From Erythrobasidium yunnanense (Eukaryota; Basidiomycota; Cystobasidiomycetes; Erythrobasidiales; Erythrobasidiaceae), in assembly GCA_001600175.1 (NCBI GenBank), contig BCJC01000003.1:930001-994000 (forward strand): DNA of 64,000 nucleotides. The letters are read 5' to 3'. A model generated the notes under the pieces. The model had not been told where the DNA came from and did no database searches. It worked only from the letters and a program-made list of their open reading frames with translations. The translations under genes were made by a program, and so were the position numbers. Each line of letters starts with the position of its first letter. Positions within the stretch are counted from its first letter, which is position 1. This document shows positions 45,034 to 57,497 of the stretch, piece after piece.

Positions 45034-47005
45034 ATGATACAGGATACCTCGCATGCTGCCGACGTCGAGCTGGACAAGGATAAAGACAAGATCGATCTGG
45101 CACAAACTCCGACCGAGTCGCAGTCGCAGTCGCGGCAAGACAGTCTGGAAGAAGCAGAAGAAGAAAAGCAGCACATCGACATCGACATCACTGATCCCAT
45201 CACAAACAATGATTTCCCAGATGGTGGATACGGATGGTCAGCTAACTCCCTCCTCCCTTCCTCCCTCTCCCCTATCTGACGAGGTGCATTGTCTATATTA
45301 CAATGTGTGAACTATTCTGCAGGGTCATCACAGCATGCGTCTTCTTCACGAACGCCGTAACATGGGGAATCAACAGCGGCGCCTTCAGTATCTTCCTCTC
45401 CTTCTACCAAGAAAATAACTATTTCCCTGGAGCGACTACGCTTCAATTCACATTCGTAGGAGGACTAAGTCTATCGTTGGCGATGGCTGTAGGGCCGGTG
45501 TCGAATTGGATCGCGAAGTCGCATGGCTTTAGAACCACGTTTGCATTGGGAACACTGTTCCTCTGCTCTGGGCAGATACTATCGGGTTTTTGTACAAAGA
45601 TCTGGCAACTTTTCATCACGCAAGGAGTCCTCTTCGGTTTCGGATTAGGCTTCGTGAGTAGCCGTATCCTTCTCAGTCGATCTTGGCTGATAAATTTGAG
45701 CAGACAATGGTGTCGACGTCCCCCATCTCAGCACAGTGGTTCAGCAAGAAGAGAGCACTAGCACTCGTGAGTCCTTCCTTCTCACATCCACCCGCTTTCC
45801 TCTCCAGCTGAAAGCGATATTCCAGGGCATTGGAGGAGCAGGGTCAGGTGCAGGAGGGCTCATCTTCTCCAATCTTACACGAGTAATGCTGCAGAAGACA
45901 TCGTTGAAATGGGCTTACATCCTCAAGTCAGTCAACTTCTGCTTTCCTGTCCATAATTTAAGCTAATCGCTCTCAAATATGCCAGCGGGTGTATATGCAC
46001 AGCTGTGCTAGTGCCCTGTCTGTTCCTCTTGAAAGGTGCGTTTCACTTTTATCTAACATTCTTGCATTGCTGATTCAGGACGACCTGCTAACCTATAGCC
46101 CGCAATGCACCGCTCAAAACTCGCTTCCAGCCTTTCCAAGTCTCGCTGTTTAAGAATCCCGCTTTCATATCCGTCGTAGGGTGGGGCATGTTTACACAGC
46201 TCTCATACACCGTGGGCGTCTACGTAAGTCGGCGCTCTCATGCACATTTTTGCCCTCTCCCGCCTTTATTCCTGCTCACGACCCATATCACTTTCCTGTA
46301 TTGAGACTTACTGACACATCTCCTCCTCCCTATCGTAACAGACCATCCCATCTTACGCAACTCGCGGCCTCGGCCTCTCGCAATCCCAAGGCTCGACCCT
46401 CCAAGCCCTACTAGCAGGCGGCCAACTCGTCCTTCGTCCTGCATGCGGGCTCTTCCTAGACCGTGTTGGACGTATCAACGGAGCTGGAATAATCACAGTC
46501 CTTTCAGGATTGACATATCTCCTCATTTGGATGTTCGCAAGAAACTTTGCGGTCCTGGCTGTTTTCAGCTTCTTGCAGGGTGGATTTGGGGGGATATTCT
46601 GGCAGAGTAACGTAAGTAGGCTGCTTTTGTGCTGTGTTTTGCAGCCTCTGTCTGTACCGCAGCAGGCCGCCGACAGGCTAGCCATAAGCTCATAGAAAAT
46701 CGACACTGACGCCTGTTTATGTTTGATCTTCGTAGAACGCCGTCTTGACAGAGATCATCGGGATCCGGGACCTAAGTTCCGGTCTCTCAATGCTCTGGAT
46801 GAGCATCGTGATCCCCGCCACGTTCGCTGCGTCCATCGCACAATGGCTCATCGAATATTCTGAACGGACACTGCATAGAAGTGGTGCTAGCGTATATCAT
46901 ATAAGTATAGGATTCGGAGGAGCGTGCTTTGTAGTTGCGGGCTTAGCGCTCAGCGGGGCGAAGTTTTGGAAACAGAGAAATAGGAGGGTGTGGGAGAAGG
47001 CGTGA
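45034..47005 (+). CDS. Monocarboxylate-transporter-like MFS protein
   Basis: The first in-frame ATG is 45034 (MIQDTSHAADVELDKD). The N-terminal tail is acidic and Gln-rich. It ends in DFPDGGYGW, which splices to VITACVFFTNAVTWGINSG: the D-G-G-Y/F-G-W-V motif of monocarboxylate transporters (fungal MCH/Esbp6 type). Later exons give FLSFYQENNYFPGATT, WFSKKRALAL then GIGGAGSGAGGLIFSNL (MFS loop), WGMFTQLSYTVGVYTIPSYA and GLSQSQGSTLQALLAGGQLVLRP. The last exon includes LSSGLSMLWMSIVIPATFAA. About seven exons and 12 predicted membrane helices fit the family. The substrate in fungi is often not a monocarboxylate, so only the transporter class is certain. Confidence 0.9.
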
Positions 47006-47337
47006 GGCGAACAGTGCAGCGCGTTGACAGTCATTCAGAAGTAGGGTATAGCATCCTTAGTGTAGAGGAGTAGAAGCGTAGATGAGTGACTAGATAGATA
47101 TCCTAGGGCCTGAGTAAGGAAGCGGCGTAGTATGCAGTACTGTTGTTGTGATTATGCAAATGACACAGGAGGGCCACCAAGATGGATATGGTACATACTG
47201 GATAACTTGGGCATGCTTTGCAAGAACGGATAAGAACGTGAAGGTAGTAACAACCACAAAGGTATACAGGGCATTCGATGCGAAGGCAACGCTACATGAT
47301 GATGAAAGACACGAATTGAGCAATCTCGTCCGTTTGC
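47006..47337. other. Convergent 3' region, no gene seen
   Basis: This gap lies between the stops of the MCT-like gene and CUL4. Frames crossing it on either strand are antisense or read-through artefacts. Confidence 0.5.
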
Positions 47338-50300
47338 TCAAGCCTGTAGCGTAAAGTACAATATTTCAGCTCAACGTCCTGCACTAGTCCAAAGCCAGGT
47401 AGAACGCACCACATAATTATAAGCATCTCTTCCGTTCCTCTCCATATAGTCTCTATCTATCAGACTATCGATAGCCTTCTTGATCTCCGGCGGGTCTACC
47501 TTAAATCTTTCTTTGAGCGAATCGACGACTTCCATAATGAGCGCCGTATGTTTGATCGTCTTCCTGCTCTTCAATATCCTGACGATAACGAGCTGTAAAT
47601 GGCTCTGACGATCAAGCAGGACTTGCTGAGTAGTGTGCTTCTGCTCTTCGACGGTCTCTTTCTGCTGGATTTGATTGATCTTCAAGCGGTACTTCTCGTC
47701 TTTGAAGGAGGAGTTGAAGCTGAATTCGTCGGTCTCGGACACGTCGCGCCCTTTGGGATGCTTGGTGAGCACTTTGTGTTTGGCGCAGGCTAATGACTGA
47801 AGGGTGCGCATGGCTTCTTTCGATTCTGCAGGAGCTATTTTAGTAGATGCACCACCTTTGATAAAGTACACTCACCTAATCCCGTCTGCTCGACGATCTC
47901 CTTGAAGCCCAGCTTGGCCTCCTTATCGAGCGTCTCGAACAGAAGCAATATGACCGCTTGGTGGAACGAGACGTTCAGCTCCTTTCTTCCTCCTCCACTC
48001 CCTTTATCAAACTCCACTCGGAGCGTACAGTGGTCCAAGCTATGCACGAACGTCAAGCTTCGACCTGTGTATTTGGCTTTGTAGAATCGGGTGAAGCGGT
48101 CCAGCTCGCGTTGGAGGTTGTCGGGTAGCCGGACGGGTGACTTGGAGTAGGTCGGCCAGTTGCCTGCTGTTAGGATGTTCACGGATAGCAGGGATGGGAT
48201 GTCAGGCCCAAGAGAGTCTTTGTATGCTTTCATGATGTCGCCAGACTGTGCATGCAAGACTCGGCACAGGTTCAATCATCTGCTAGGTAAGGTAACTCAC
48301 CAGGTCAATATCTTTCGCCATAGTCTCGAGCTTTGCTGTGAAGGCCGGTCCACATTCTATAGACATTTATCAGGTCGAGCTCATCCAAACGATAAATGCA
48401 CGCTCACCCTCTTTGAGCTTCAGGAGCATGCTCTTCTCCGCATCACTGCTTGCACTCCTATTGAGTAACAATCGCTTCGCGAAGTCCTTCTTGTAGAACG
48501 CTTCAAAGATATCTTTTCCTTGACAGTATCTAAACAATGTCAAGACGCTTCTGAATGTCTTTTCGAGCGTCTCATCGTCCATCGACTTATTGCCCGACCG
48601 CATCTTTGCATCGATGAATTTCGCAATCATTTCGGCGGGCTTGTTCTGGCGGACATTGATGAAAATGATAAAGGCGTCTTTGGAAGTCTTTACGAAGTCG
48701 AAGTCGGAATTGAACGCTTCGACGAGGATCTTGTCGAGTGTAGTTTGTAGCGCGATGAGCGAGTCCACCATGCTTTCATCGCGAGTGGTGTCAGACACGA
48801 TGGAAGTTCCCTTGACCTGGTCATCGTTGAATCGTCAACTTGCGTTGGCTTATATGAGCATATATACACACCTTCACGTAGTTATGGAAAGCTTCACGCA
48901 GTGCTTTCAGCGCTTCGACCCTTCCGAACAGCGAATACATATGTCGAAGATCCTCCACACTGCCTTTGTCCAACATGCCATACAATCCTCTCTCGATGAG
49001 TGTTGCAGTATGCGCTCCAACCAGTGTCTGTTCAAGCACTCGTATAACAGGACCTTTGACATCTTTCCCGAGAACTATGTCTGACCGCGCGCCTTCTTCC
49101 TGCATACGGCTCAAGACATGATTGAGGTATGTCGGTACTTCCATACTTGATGCAGCCTCGCTTTCTATCGCTGTACTGTCGCCAATTTGGAGCAGGCGAG
49201 ACGCTTCAAGCTGATAGTACGCTGCTGAAGAGCTGATGAAGGGAGTAGAGAAAACAGTCGAATGACATGCTGGTGAGAGAGCGGAGAGAAGGACAACGAT
49301 CTGTGTAAGCAGAGCTTGAGGTACCGTGTCTCCATCTCTGCAAGAAGCCATGGCAATATCAGTGTTCGGTGATCTTTCTGTGAGAGCATTGGACGCACCT
49401 CTCTTTGTTGATGAGACTCATCATATCTCGCGTTATCCGCGCGCCTACTTGCTCGTTCTCGACGACCCGGTTGCGGAAAGTATCCAAGCCCATATCCCTG
49501 CAGTATCGGCTTAACACAGTAGCATACATGGGCGATAATCAGACTCACCAGAAGGAGAGTAGGCCAGGCGTTTGCAGAACATACGTTCTATCGAGATGTA
49601 GAAAGATAGATCGGACGAGGAGCTGTGTATAGTCTGGTCAGCCTGGTACGCAGTCTGAAAGGAGCGTATAACGCACCATCTTCTCCTGAAACGCAATCCA
49701 TAGCTTGTTGACTTCCGCCAGCCAAGTCTCTGCATCCTGCATCTCGAGACTCCGCAACATAGCTGCATTCTCTCCCAATTTCCTCTCAACCTCAATCCTG
49801 ATCCTATCATAGAGCGTCTGCGCTGTATTGGCAGATGATGGTGCTCCTATGATACCCTCACAGAGGGCGTACAGCGCTTGTAGGGATTCAGGCGTGGGCT
49901 CAGGTGGCGTGGATAGGATAGCTCGAGCAGCTCGGACGAGGGTAGTCAGTGCGTGAGAGATGAAGTCAGTAGATGAGGAAGCTGAGGAGGAAGAAGTAGA
50001 TGATTTCGAAGTGCCAGAAGCTGGAAACAGCCAGCCGATCAAAGACCGGTAATCGCATCAGCCTGTCATCCTCACCTCTTCAAACGATTGAATGCACCTC
50101 GTTGGTTCTTGATAACAAGCTTCTTCGCGCCATTGCTGCTGCTGCTACTCACTGAGTTCTGGCCATTCCGGCGAAGCAAGCTGCTCCCTGACGCTGATCC
50201 AGCTATCGGCGATGGAGCTGCTGGCTTGAGTGACGAGGCCAGCGAGATCTTGGATGAAGGCGAAGGCAGTGACATCTTGGACAGCTTGGACGATGAAGCC

Positions 50301-50341
50301 GGCGATGTTGGCGACATCGCTGAAGGCGAAGTCGCACTCAT
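47338..50341 (-). CDS. CUL4: Cullin 4-type ubiquitin-ligase scaffold
   Basis: ATG 50341 (MSATSPSAMSPTSP) opens a Ser/Pro-rich N-terminus followed by KKLVIKN, characteristic of the CUL4 class. Later exons carry the cullin repeats: VEALKALREAFHNYVK, DKILVEAFNSDFDFVKTSKDAF, FIDAKMRSGNKS and FRYCQGKDIFEAFYKKDFAKRLL. Next come the cullin homology region and the winged helix, with the neddylation site context IVRILKSRKTIKH and the end DRDYMERNGRDAYNYV. A final intron (GTGCGT...CTACAG) leads to a 6-nt exon, Ala plus stop, giving the conserved YVA ending. CUL4 scaffolds DDB1-DCAF ubiquitin ligases involved in DNA repair, replication licensing and chromatin. About nine exons are present. Confidence 0.93.
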
Positions 50342-50555
50342 GATGATCACGGACGAAGAGAAAGCCGATTGTGTCGAGATGGACTAGACATTGCTTTTAG
50401 TGATATTTATGCTACGACACTCCTGAACTACGCTACACTTTCTACTACCACTCCCTCCGTATGATAAGCTGCCCGGTATATTCTGACAGCCTTACTGACC
50501 GCATCTCCTATTCAGAACTGACAGTCCATCTACTTGGCTTACTCTGACAATCCCA

Positions 50556-51277
50556 TCAATTCGGTTGTCTCTCCAAAGCCAGCTGACCCTTCTGCTTCAT
50601 GAACGCGTTGTCCATGTAGACCTTCTCGCTTCCATTGATCGCTGCATCGACCATCGCAGCCCCGAGGTCCTGAACAAGGATGTAGCTATTCTCTCCTAGC
50701 ACGTAGCTCTTGACAGCAGGAGGCTCATTGACCACGAACCAGGGCCGAGCCACGAAGCACTCCCAAGTGTCCGGATTGTCAGAAGCGAGTTTGACGACTG
50801 CACGATCCTGGTCGCCGCGTTGCTTGCGAGCTGCGCCCAGGAAGAAGAGCAAAGAGCTATCGAGGTATGGAACCAGGCCACCCGACGTATACACGAAGCG
50901 GAACTTCCGCCCTTCAGGAAGATTGGGGATCAGGTGTGTCTTGATGAGGGAGAGTGCTGCATTTGTGTAATCTATGTGCACTTCTTTGCCTCCGCTTGGG
51001 GAGCCAAGTGCCCTGTTTGCAACAATTAGTGAAATAATCAGAGATATGGCCTGAATTAGACACACCAGATGCATGCTTCGGCCCCTGTGAGCTGCTCAAT
51101 CACAGTATCATCGTAGTTGTGATAATCAGTGTGGATGATGTTGTTGAGCTTTGCATGTTCGAGCTGCAAAGGCCGACGCGTGAGGGCTACGATGGACGTG
51201 ATCTGAGGATGAGCCAGACAGCGCTGCAGGACTCCACCGCCAACATTGCCTGTGGAGCCTGTAACAAAGATTTTCAT
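50556..51277 (-). CDS. NAD(P)-binding Rossmann-fold protein (NmrA/SDR-like)
   Basis: ATG 51277 begins KIFVTGSTGNVGGGVLQRCL, a beta strand plus the glycine-rich T-G-x-x-G-x-x-G dinucleotide-binding motif of atypical short-chain dehydrogenases. An intron follows TGAEACI. The second exon reads ALGSPSGGKEVHIDYTNAAL, FVYTSGGLVPYLDSSLLFF, ARPWFVVNEPP and LGAAMVDAAING. The total is about 220 residues, shorter than full SDR enzymes. The catalytic Y-x-x-x-K is not obvious, so it may act as a binding or regulatory protein like NmrA/HTATIP2-type relatives. Its substrate is unknown. Confidence 0.82.
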
Positions 51278-51583
51278 GTTGAGTTATGGGTTGTATCTTT
51301 GCAAGGCCAACATGATGTCCGCTGGAAAAAGACCAAGATGACCGTCAACGTCGGTGCGAGAAGTTGCGTCGCCGGAGTAAAGATAGGTAAGGGATGTCAC
51401 TCCTCCAAGTTACAAGGCTAACTATCAACAATGTCGTGAAAGGATGTCGTGCATATAACGTGAATTTGGAATGGCGGTTTATTAACATGGAATAGCACAA
51501 GAGAGCTGCTTGAGTAGAAAAGAGGCAGAAGATAGATAGATAGTAATAGGGATGATGTAAGGATAGTGCATAGCGCAGTGGCG
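51278..51583. other. Gap with a GATA microsatellite
   Basis: About 305 bp lie between the Rossmann-fold gene and the HMG-box gene stop. It contains a short GATA repeat at 51531-51543 and no gene. Confidence 0.5.
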
Positions 51584-54500
51584 CTACTTTTGAGAGGCCT
51601 GATAGGATTGCCCTCCGTCTTGACTTTGTTTAGAATCGGCCATACCAATGTGATACTGCTGGTTGTGCATCGTATTCTGCGCTTGGACGTAGTGTGCATA
51701 TAGCTGTCTTGCTTCTGCAGGATCGCTTCCCGCATCCAGATTGTCGGCCAGGCTCGGCAATCTCGTCTGCTCCGCCTCCTTCGCCTCTCCAGCATGCGCA
51801 CCTTGTATACTATCTCTTCTCAGCGGAGCCAGCGTGACTGGTGTTCCGGGTACATAGGAACCTCTCCGATCAGAAGGAACAGGCAGCGGAGCCTGGTTGC
51901 TCATTCGAATAGCAGGTGTGAAGGCTTCGAGAGGGTATGACCTAGACACCGAAGTCTCTTTGTACGATAGGGGTGTATATCTTGCTTTGCCGGTACCGTT
52001 ATAGACTAGCCCACGAGCTCGTGCAGCGAGTGAAGTAGCTCGCTCGCTTGAAGATGTTGCTCCAGTAGAAGAGGCATAAGACCTTTCGCGTTCCGATCGG
52101 TCGCCAGCTAGTAAATGTGCTCTTCGAGTCGCTCTTGCGGTTTTCGCCGTGCTTGATGAGCTTCGATTGCTGGAAGAGGGTGTCTGAGGTGTGAGGAACT
52201 TGTCTGAATGGGCAGCGGGCGGTGCAGAGGCAGGCATTCCCGATGTGGAGAAGTATGATGTAGACGAAGAGGATTCTGCTATCATTCCGGGCTGGCCGAG
52301 ACCAGCAGTCGGAGGCGCAGATGCATAAGCTGCATAGGGATTGAGCAACGGCGGCTGCGGTGCGTTACTCCTAGCTTCGCGCGATATGGTAGGCCCAGTA
52401 GATTCTTCACTAGATGACGCTCCTCGACTCGGGCTTCTAGCTCTTGCGAAAGTCTGCGATATACCTGACGGCCTCGACGCAGATTGACTGAAGACCGTTC
52501 TTCCCATATTGCCCTGTCTGCTCGCAGGTAGTGAGAAAGTCGATGCAGCATGGCGTAGCAGCTGAGCTGGAGGGGGTGAGTTCATTCTGAGTATACCAGT
52601 TGGCGACTCGATAGATTTGCCAGGTCCGGAGTATAGCCAGCTTCCTCCTGAGTCGTGGATATAGCTGTCGTCCATGCTTATTCCAGATGTGTTTTGCGGA
52701 GGATCATACCCGCTATAGCGATGTCCGGGAGCGACTGCAGGAGAAGTCACCGAGGGTGAATGCATCCATGACATCTGCTGCTGCTGCTGATGATGAGGCT
52801 GGCGAGTCTGGGGAGATATAGTATTGATAGATAGATCGGGGAAGGATTGTAAAGATCGCATGGAGAGTCGAGAAGGAGAGTTCATAGCTGCTCGGAGCGT
52901 AGCTGACACCGAAGGCGTCTGGGCGGACGCAGCTGGCTCCTTGAAGATAGAGTCTGCTCTAGACTGGTATTGCTGTTGTTGTCCAACGAAGGTGTCTTGG
53001 GAGAATCCTGAATCAGCGATATCTTATCACCGCTTGTGCAGATAAAAGCTTACCTCCTCCCGAAGGGAGATAATTGCCAGGCTGCTCCGAAAGAGGAGCT
53101 GAAGGCCTTACAGAGTTGACTCCTACATTCCGGAAGGAATGAATACCGAATCTTGACGTAGAAGCCGGTCGCGCTTGCGGTTGTGTATACCCTGATTGGC
53201 CTGTAGAAGGTCCGACTTGCTCTCTGATCCCATCAGCACTGCTAAAGGCCGCTAGCGAATGCTGCTGTCTCGGCATAGGCGAAGGACTAGCGAAGATATT
53301 GCCAATTGGCCCTTCTTGTCGTTGCTGAGGAATAGATGACGAAGGAGAATAGACAGATGAATGAAGAGCTTCCGAGATCTGAGAAGTAGTGAAAGAGTTG
53401 CTTTGCGGAATAGGTTGGACAGTCTGATTGGCTGGTAGTGTCGACTGAGAGAGGAGCTGATTTTCAAATGACTGGATAGGATTTGATGAAACTTGCGGCA
53501 TCTGAGTCTCCGTGCTGATGTGTGTCTCGAGATACCCAGGCGCGGACGAAGTAGATGAGCTCATCTGGGCTTGTGCTTGCTGAAGCGGCGGAGCATCATA
53601 CTCCATAATTCCTGAAGAGGTGGATAGTTGTGGAGTGTACGCAGCCGACAACGAGCGAAATGGACTTGCAGTGCCTTCTTGTCCCGTAGCACCGGCAGAC
53701 GAGGAGGGGAATGAGAATGACTGAGATAGATGCGTCGGCGTCGGCATAGGCATATGGATGTTGCCCATCTCTGCATCGCTCGTATTGCTTTCGTAGCCAG
53801 GTGAGAAAGCCGATTTCTCCGAATCGGACGAGCGGACACCCGAGTGCCCTCCTCCACTTGCGCCTTTACTTCCCGCCAGAGGTCTTGATCTCGTTTTTCC
53901 TCTATGACCGTGTCCACTGCTCGTCGCAGCACCGTAGCTCATAGACGGGGGCGAAGAAGCGGACAAGAAATTCGGAGGAGACAGTGCTGATTCTCCAATG
54001 TCGGCGGCTGCACCTCCTCCAGTAGTGGATCCACTAGAGCTGGGCGTCGCACTACTTGCGCGTCTTCGATGTCCGCTTGTGGATGCAGAGCTGTCGGTCT
54101 TGCTGCTTTTCCGAGAGCCGTTCGCTCGGCGGGTATAGACGTAGTCGGGGTGCATCTTGTGGAAACTCTCTTTGACAATCTTGGCTGCTTCGAAGTATTC
54201 TTTCTTCTGGTCCTGCGATTCATTCAGCGCATCCTCAGCTAAGCCCCTCAATTAGAAACGATGGAAGATGTAGAAGCTCACAGCGGGCATATCCTTCCAT
54301 TCCTTACTGAGCTCCTTCGCTATATCCGCGACTTTCATATTCGGATTCAATTTCTGCAAATCGGGTCTTCGCTTCCTCGCAAAGATCATAAAACTGTTCA
54401 ATGGTCTTTTGGGTTTGCCATTGCGGTGCAGTTCTTGTTTCAACAAAGGGTTGGAGGTGTTTTGCATTTGGAGCGTGAATGCTGAAGAAGGGGAGTCTGT

Positions 54501-55467
54501 GTCCATTGAGGAATCACTTAACCCGCCTGAACTGCTGTAGTGAGCTTGTGCACTGCGGTAGGCTGGAGTACTAGCAGCGCCAGAGGAGAACGGCTGAGAG
54601 ACGTTGTTGAGCTGATTGTGACTTGCAGGAGTCTGAGACATAGATGGAGAAGCGGAAGCCGAGCGCCCAAAGATCGATGAGCTAGTCTGCTGCTCCATGC
54701 CGCTTGTACTCATATGTGAGGGTGATATAAAGTGAGAGGGATCTGGAGTCGCACTCATTGGCTCCGACGAGGAGGGCGAGAGATAGCCTTCCGATTCTTG
54801 TTCAAGCCTGGATGAGATGGAGGTATCGATGCCCATAAAGTTACTATTCGTTCGCATAGAGGTGCTCGAATGCACTGGAATGGAAGAAGGGGGCTGCGCG
54901 AAGACATTGTGTGTATTCGCGGTCGATGGCTGAGCGCCATAGGCGCTGTGAGCGCTAGAGCCTGGGATTGTAGGTTGTGCGAAATAGTTGTTTTGGGAAT
55001 CAGAGAAGCTGCCAAAAGGCGAAGGAGAGGTACGTGTCTGTGTCTGCTGCTGGCGCTGATGGGTGCCGAATGACAGTGGCTGATAGAACGAATCGGTCGA
55101 CGAGTTCGGATGGTATGTGAAGCCTCGCGATGCATTGTTCGTCCCTGAGAAACCCAAATAATGGAAGGTATGTCAGATAAAGTTGGCTTCGAAGGAGAGA
55201 ATGTGTAAGAGTTCAGTTTAACACACCAAGCGGACCCTCCCATTCGAAAGTGTCTGAATAGTCCGACACATGTCGATTCGTAGTGGTAGTGATAGGCCTC
55301 TGCTGCGGGATCGTTTGCAATTGCGAAGCGCTGTTATGCTGCTGCTGATGTTCGCTCATTGCGGGTGCATAGCTTGCCGCAGCTGACGCAGACTGCAATA
55401 GCGATGCGTCGTTGGTTTCATGCTGTTGTTGCATGTTTTGATGGATAGATTGTTGTTGATCAGCCAT
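51584..55467 (-). CDS. HMG-box transcription factor
   Basis: ATG 55467 begins a Gln/Asn/Ser-rich activation-type region (MADQQQSIHQNMQQQH). After one intron, a second exon of about 300 residues leads into the HMG box: KPKRPLNSFMIFARKRRPDL, then VADIAKELSKEWKDMP. A third intron joins to KKEYFEAAKIVKESFHKMHPDY and a basic segment (RRANGSRKSSK). Some 800 further residues are Ser/Gln/Pro-rich; an intron near 53000 keeps the frame (LPSGGGFSQDTFVGQQQQ). The single MATA/SOX-type HMG box resembles fungal regulators such as Prf1, Ste11 and Rop1. Which of these it is cannot be decided by eye. It probably acts in the nucleus in mating, morphogenesis or stress programmes (inference). Confidence 0.88.
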
Positions 55468-56534
55468 GCGTGATTAGGGGCTGATGTGTCGAGGTCTTGA
55501 AGCTCCGAGGGGATGGCGTTCAAGAGAGAGTCGTTATCGTTATAGTGTCGTGAAATCGTAAGCTGTCGTCTGTCGTTTATCGTTACTGCATGGTCAAGTT
55601 GTCGGTGCCAGTCGCTCGAGCTGTCACATTCACATCCACATCAGCATCTGCTGTCTCGCGCCAAAGGGAAGCGACGAGTGACAGAACACGTACGTTTGAT
55701 GCTGTTGGGCACTCCACTTGCAGCCTCCAAGTATGCTTTTCAGTGCGCTTCTGTCCAAGCCCAAGATCCTGCTCGATGTCGCCCGGCTGAAGAGGACGCT
55801 CACTCAGCCTCAGCCTTGTGGTAAGAGGGAACAAGGTTTGAGTATGCGGCGCACTATAGGCTAAGATGTGATGTGATGAGGAGGATGGGCAGTCTTGCTG
55901 CAGGACGGCAGAGCAGGGGGTAGTGCCGGGTATATGAGGATGAAACTGGCAAGAAGAAGAAGAAGAAGGTTGGCTGAAGGATGAATTGCTGATGATACGA
56001 TGTAGATGCGACTTGGACGTCGAGGCTGAGCTCAAGGCCTGTACCCGGTCGGCGGGAGTCCTGCAGAAGAATGGAGCATGTCGCCGCATCTCATCTCATC
56101 TCATTCTCATCTCATTCCATCGTCGATTGCTTGGATACGCTTGCATGTCCGAGATGAGATGGTATGTCTCGCTTCCTGAACAGAACAGGACGAGATGAGA
56201 TGAAACAAGGACAAGGTCATAGCGCAAACTAGCTTCTCCAACGTTAACCGTTCCGTCTCTGTTTGGCCATTCAATAGAAATGTTTGGGAGGTCTGTCCGG
56301 GAGCTCCAAGTCGAAGACGTCCAAGTCGACGAAGCGGTCAGCTTGTGTGGAGTTGCTCTCAGCTAGAGCTGCATATGTATACTGCTATACGGCCGTTGAG
56401 GGGTATATCTGCATCGCATGATGATAGCCGGTAGAAAGAGGCAGCTCTCTCGTTCTTCGACTTGATCTCGCATCGCAGCTCGCAGCTCGCAAACACGCTC
56501 CTTGTTCTAATTGGATCTAAGTCAAGCAACTGTC
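55468..56534. promoter_or_regulatory. Divergent promoter with CATCTC/GAGATG repeats
   Basis: This 1.07-kb region separates the HMG-box gene from the histidine-phosphatase gene. A CATCTCATCTCATCTCATTC-type tandem (56087-56118) is followed by its reverse complement GAGATGAGAT at 56151-56160 and again at 56191-56202. A 168-codon minus frame (55583-56089) crosses part of it. It may be a long upstream frame in the HMG-gene leader, but it shows no conserved motif. Confidence 0.55.
56087..56202. repeat. CATCTC tandem and inverted repeat cluster
   Basis: Four to five direct CATCTC/CATTC units on the plus strand are followed by two GAGATGAG(AT) blocks in inverse orientation. The arms could pair as a hairpin or bind a dimeric factor. 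Confidence 0.7.
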
Positions 56535-57497
56535 ATGCCCCTGCTCGACATCTTCATTGCTCGTCATGGCAGCAGAGGCTCATTCTATGGCCCAGCGAGC
56601 AAGTGCACTGCATATGGTCTTGCATCGTCGCAACACTGACACTCTAATACGTGCGATTCAGGCATCACTGGGACTATGCGGGATCCACCTCTGACAGCAC
56701 TGGGCGTCGCACAGGCCAAAGAACTGGCTCAGCATTTCATCGATAAATCCATCCATATCGACCTCATCTATTCAAGTCCATACTAGTTAGTGCAGTCGTG
56801 CGCCTACTCTGGTACTATACTGGAATAAGCTGAAACGATCTTGTTCGCAGCCGATGTCTCCAGACGGCTTCTTATACAGCCGAGGAACTGAACCTGCCTA
56901 TCTTTGTCGAATTTGGAATATCGTGCGCCTTCACACTCTGTCTACAATGGACATATGCTGAGTACTGTGCGCAGGGAGTTCTTCCAGACCGTCATTCCAG
57001 GAACGGGTCTTCATCCTCGTCCACCGCTCGCTTCTTCACTCATCAAGCATTTCCCCTCAATCTCCTCAGACGGCCACACACCTCTACTCTTCGTCCCCCG
57101 CGCCGGCGAGTCCGTAGATGAGATCCATGCTCGAGCACATACTTTTCTAAAACTCCTAATTGACCATATCGAGTCCAACTATCCTCAAGCTACAAGTGTC
57201 ATTCTGTTCAGTCATGCTGCTACTGTTATCACGCTCTCGAGAGCACTCAGTGGAGAGCCGGAGAAGGACGTGAGAGCTGGGACGTGCTCATTGACGCATT
57301 ATAGGCGGATCAAGGGAGGAAACGAGGAGGGGCCGTTGGGTGAATGGGAGTGTGTATTGAATGGAAGTAGTGACCACTTAGCGGGAGGTGAGGACAGAAA
57401 CTGGAGTTTCGACTACGAAGTGTTTCATGGACAAGAAGGAATTGGCGAAGAAGTGGAAGAGATTAACAGCGACAAGAGCAGCAAGTCGAAGCTGTGA
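56535..57497 (+). CDS. Histidine-phosphatase superfamily protein (Tfc7/YOR110W-like)
   Basis: ATG 56535 begins LLDIFIARHG, the R-H-G phosphohistidine motif. After an intron whose donor is uncertain, the next exon reads TMRDPPLTALGVAQAKELAQHF and IDLIYSSPY. A third exon gives YRCLQTASYTAEELNLPIFVE. The last joins SEFFQTVIPGTGLHPRPP, then LFVPRAGESVDEIHARAHTF and VILFSHAATVITLSRALSG, where the second catalytic histidine lies in SHAA. The TPGTGLHPRP-like block and the second half resemble the fungal branch related to TFC7 (TFIIIC 55-kDa subunit) and its cytosolic paralogue. Whether it serves transcription or metabolism is open. The C-terminus is acidic. Confidence 0.85.

Noticed and set aside
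55583-56089. Minus-strand frame of 168 codons upstream of the HMG-box gene
   Set aside because: It overlaps the repetitive CATCTC region, has no conserved motif and is better seen as leader sequence. It could be an upstream frame, but this cannot be shown here.
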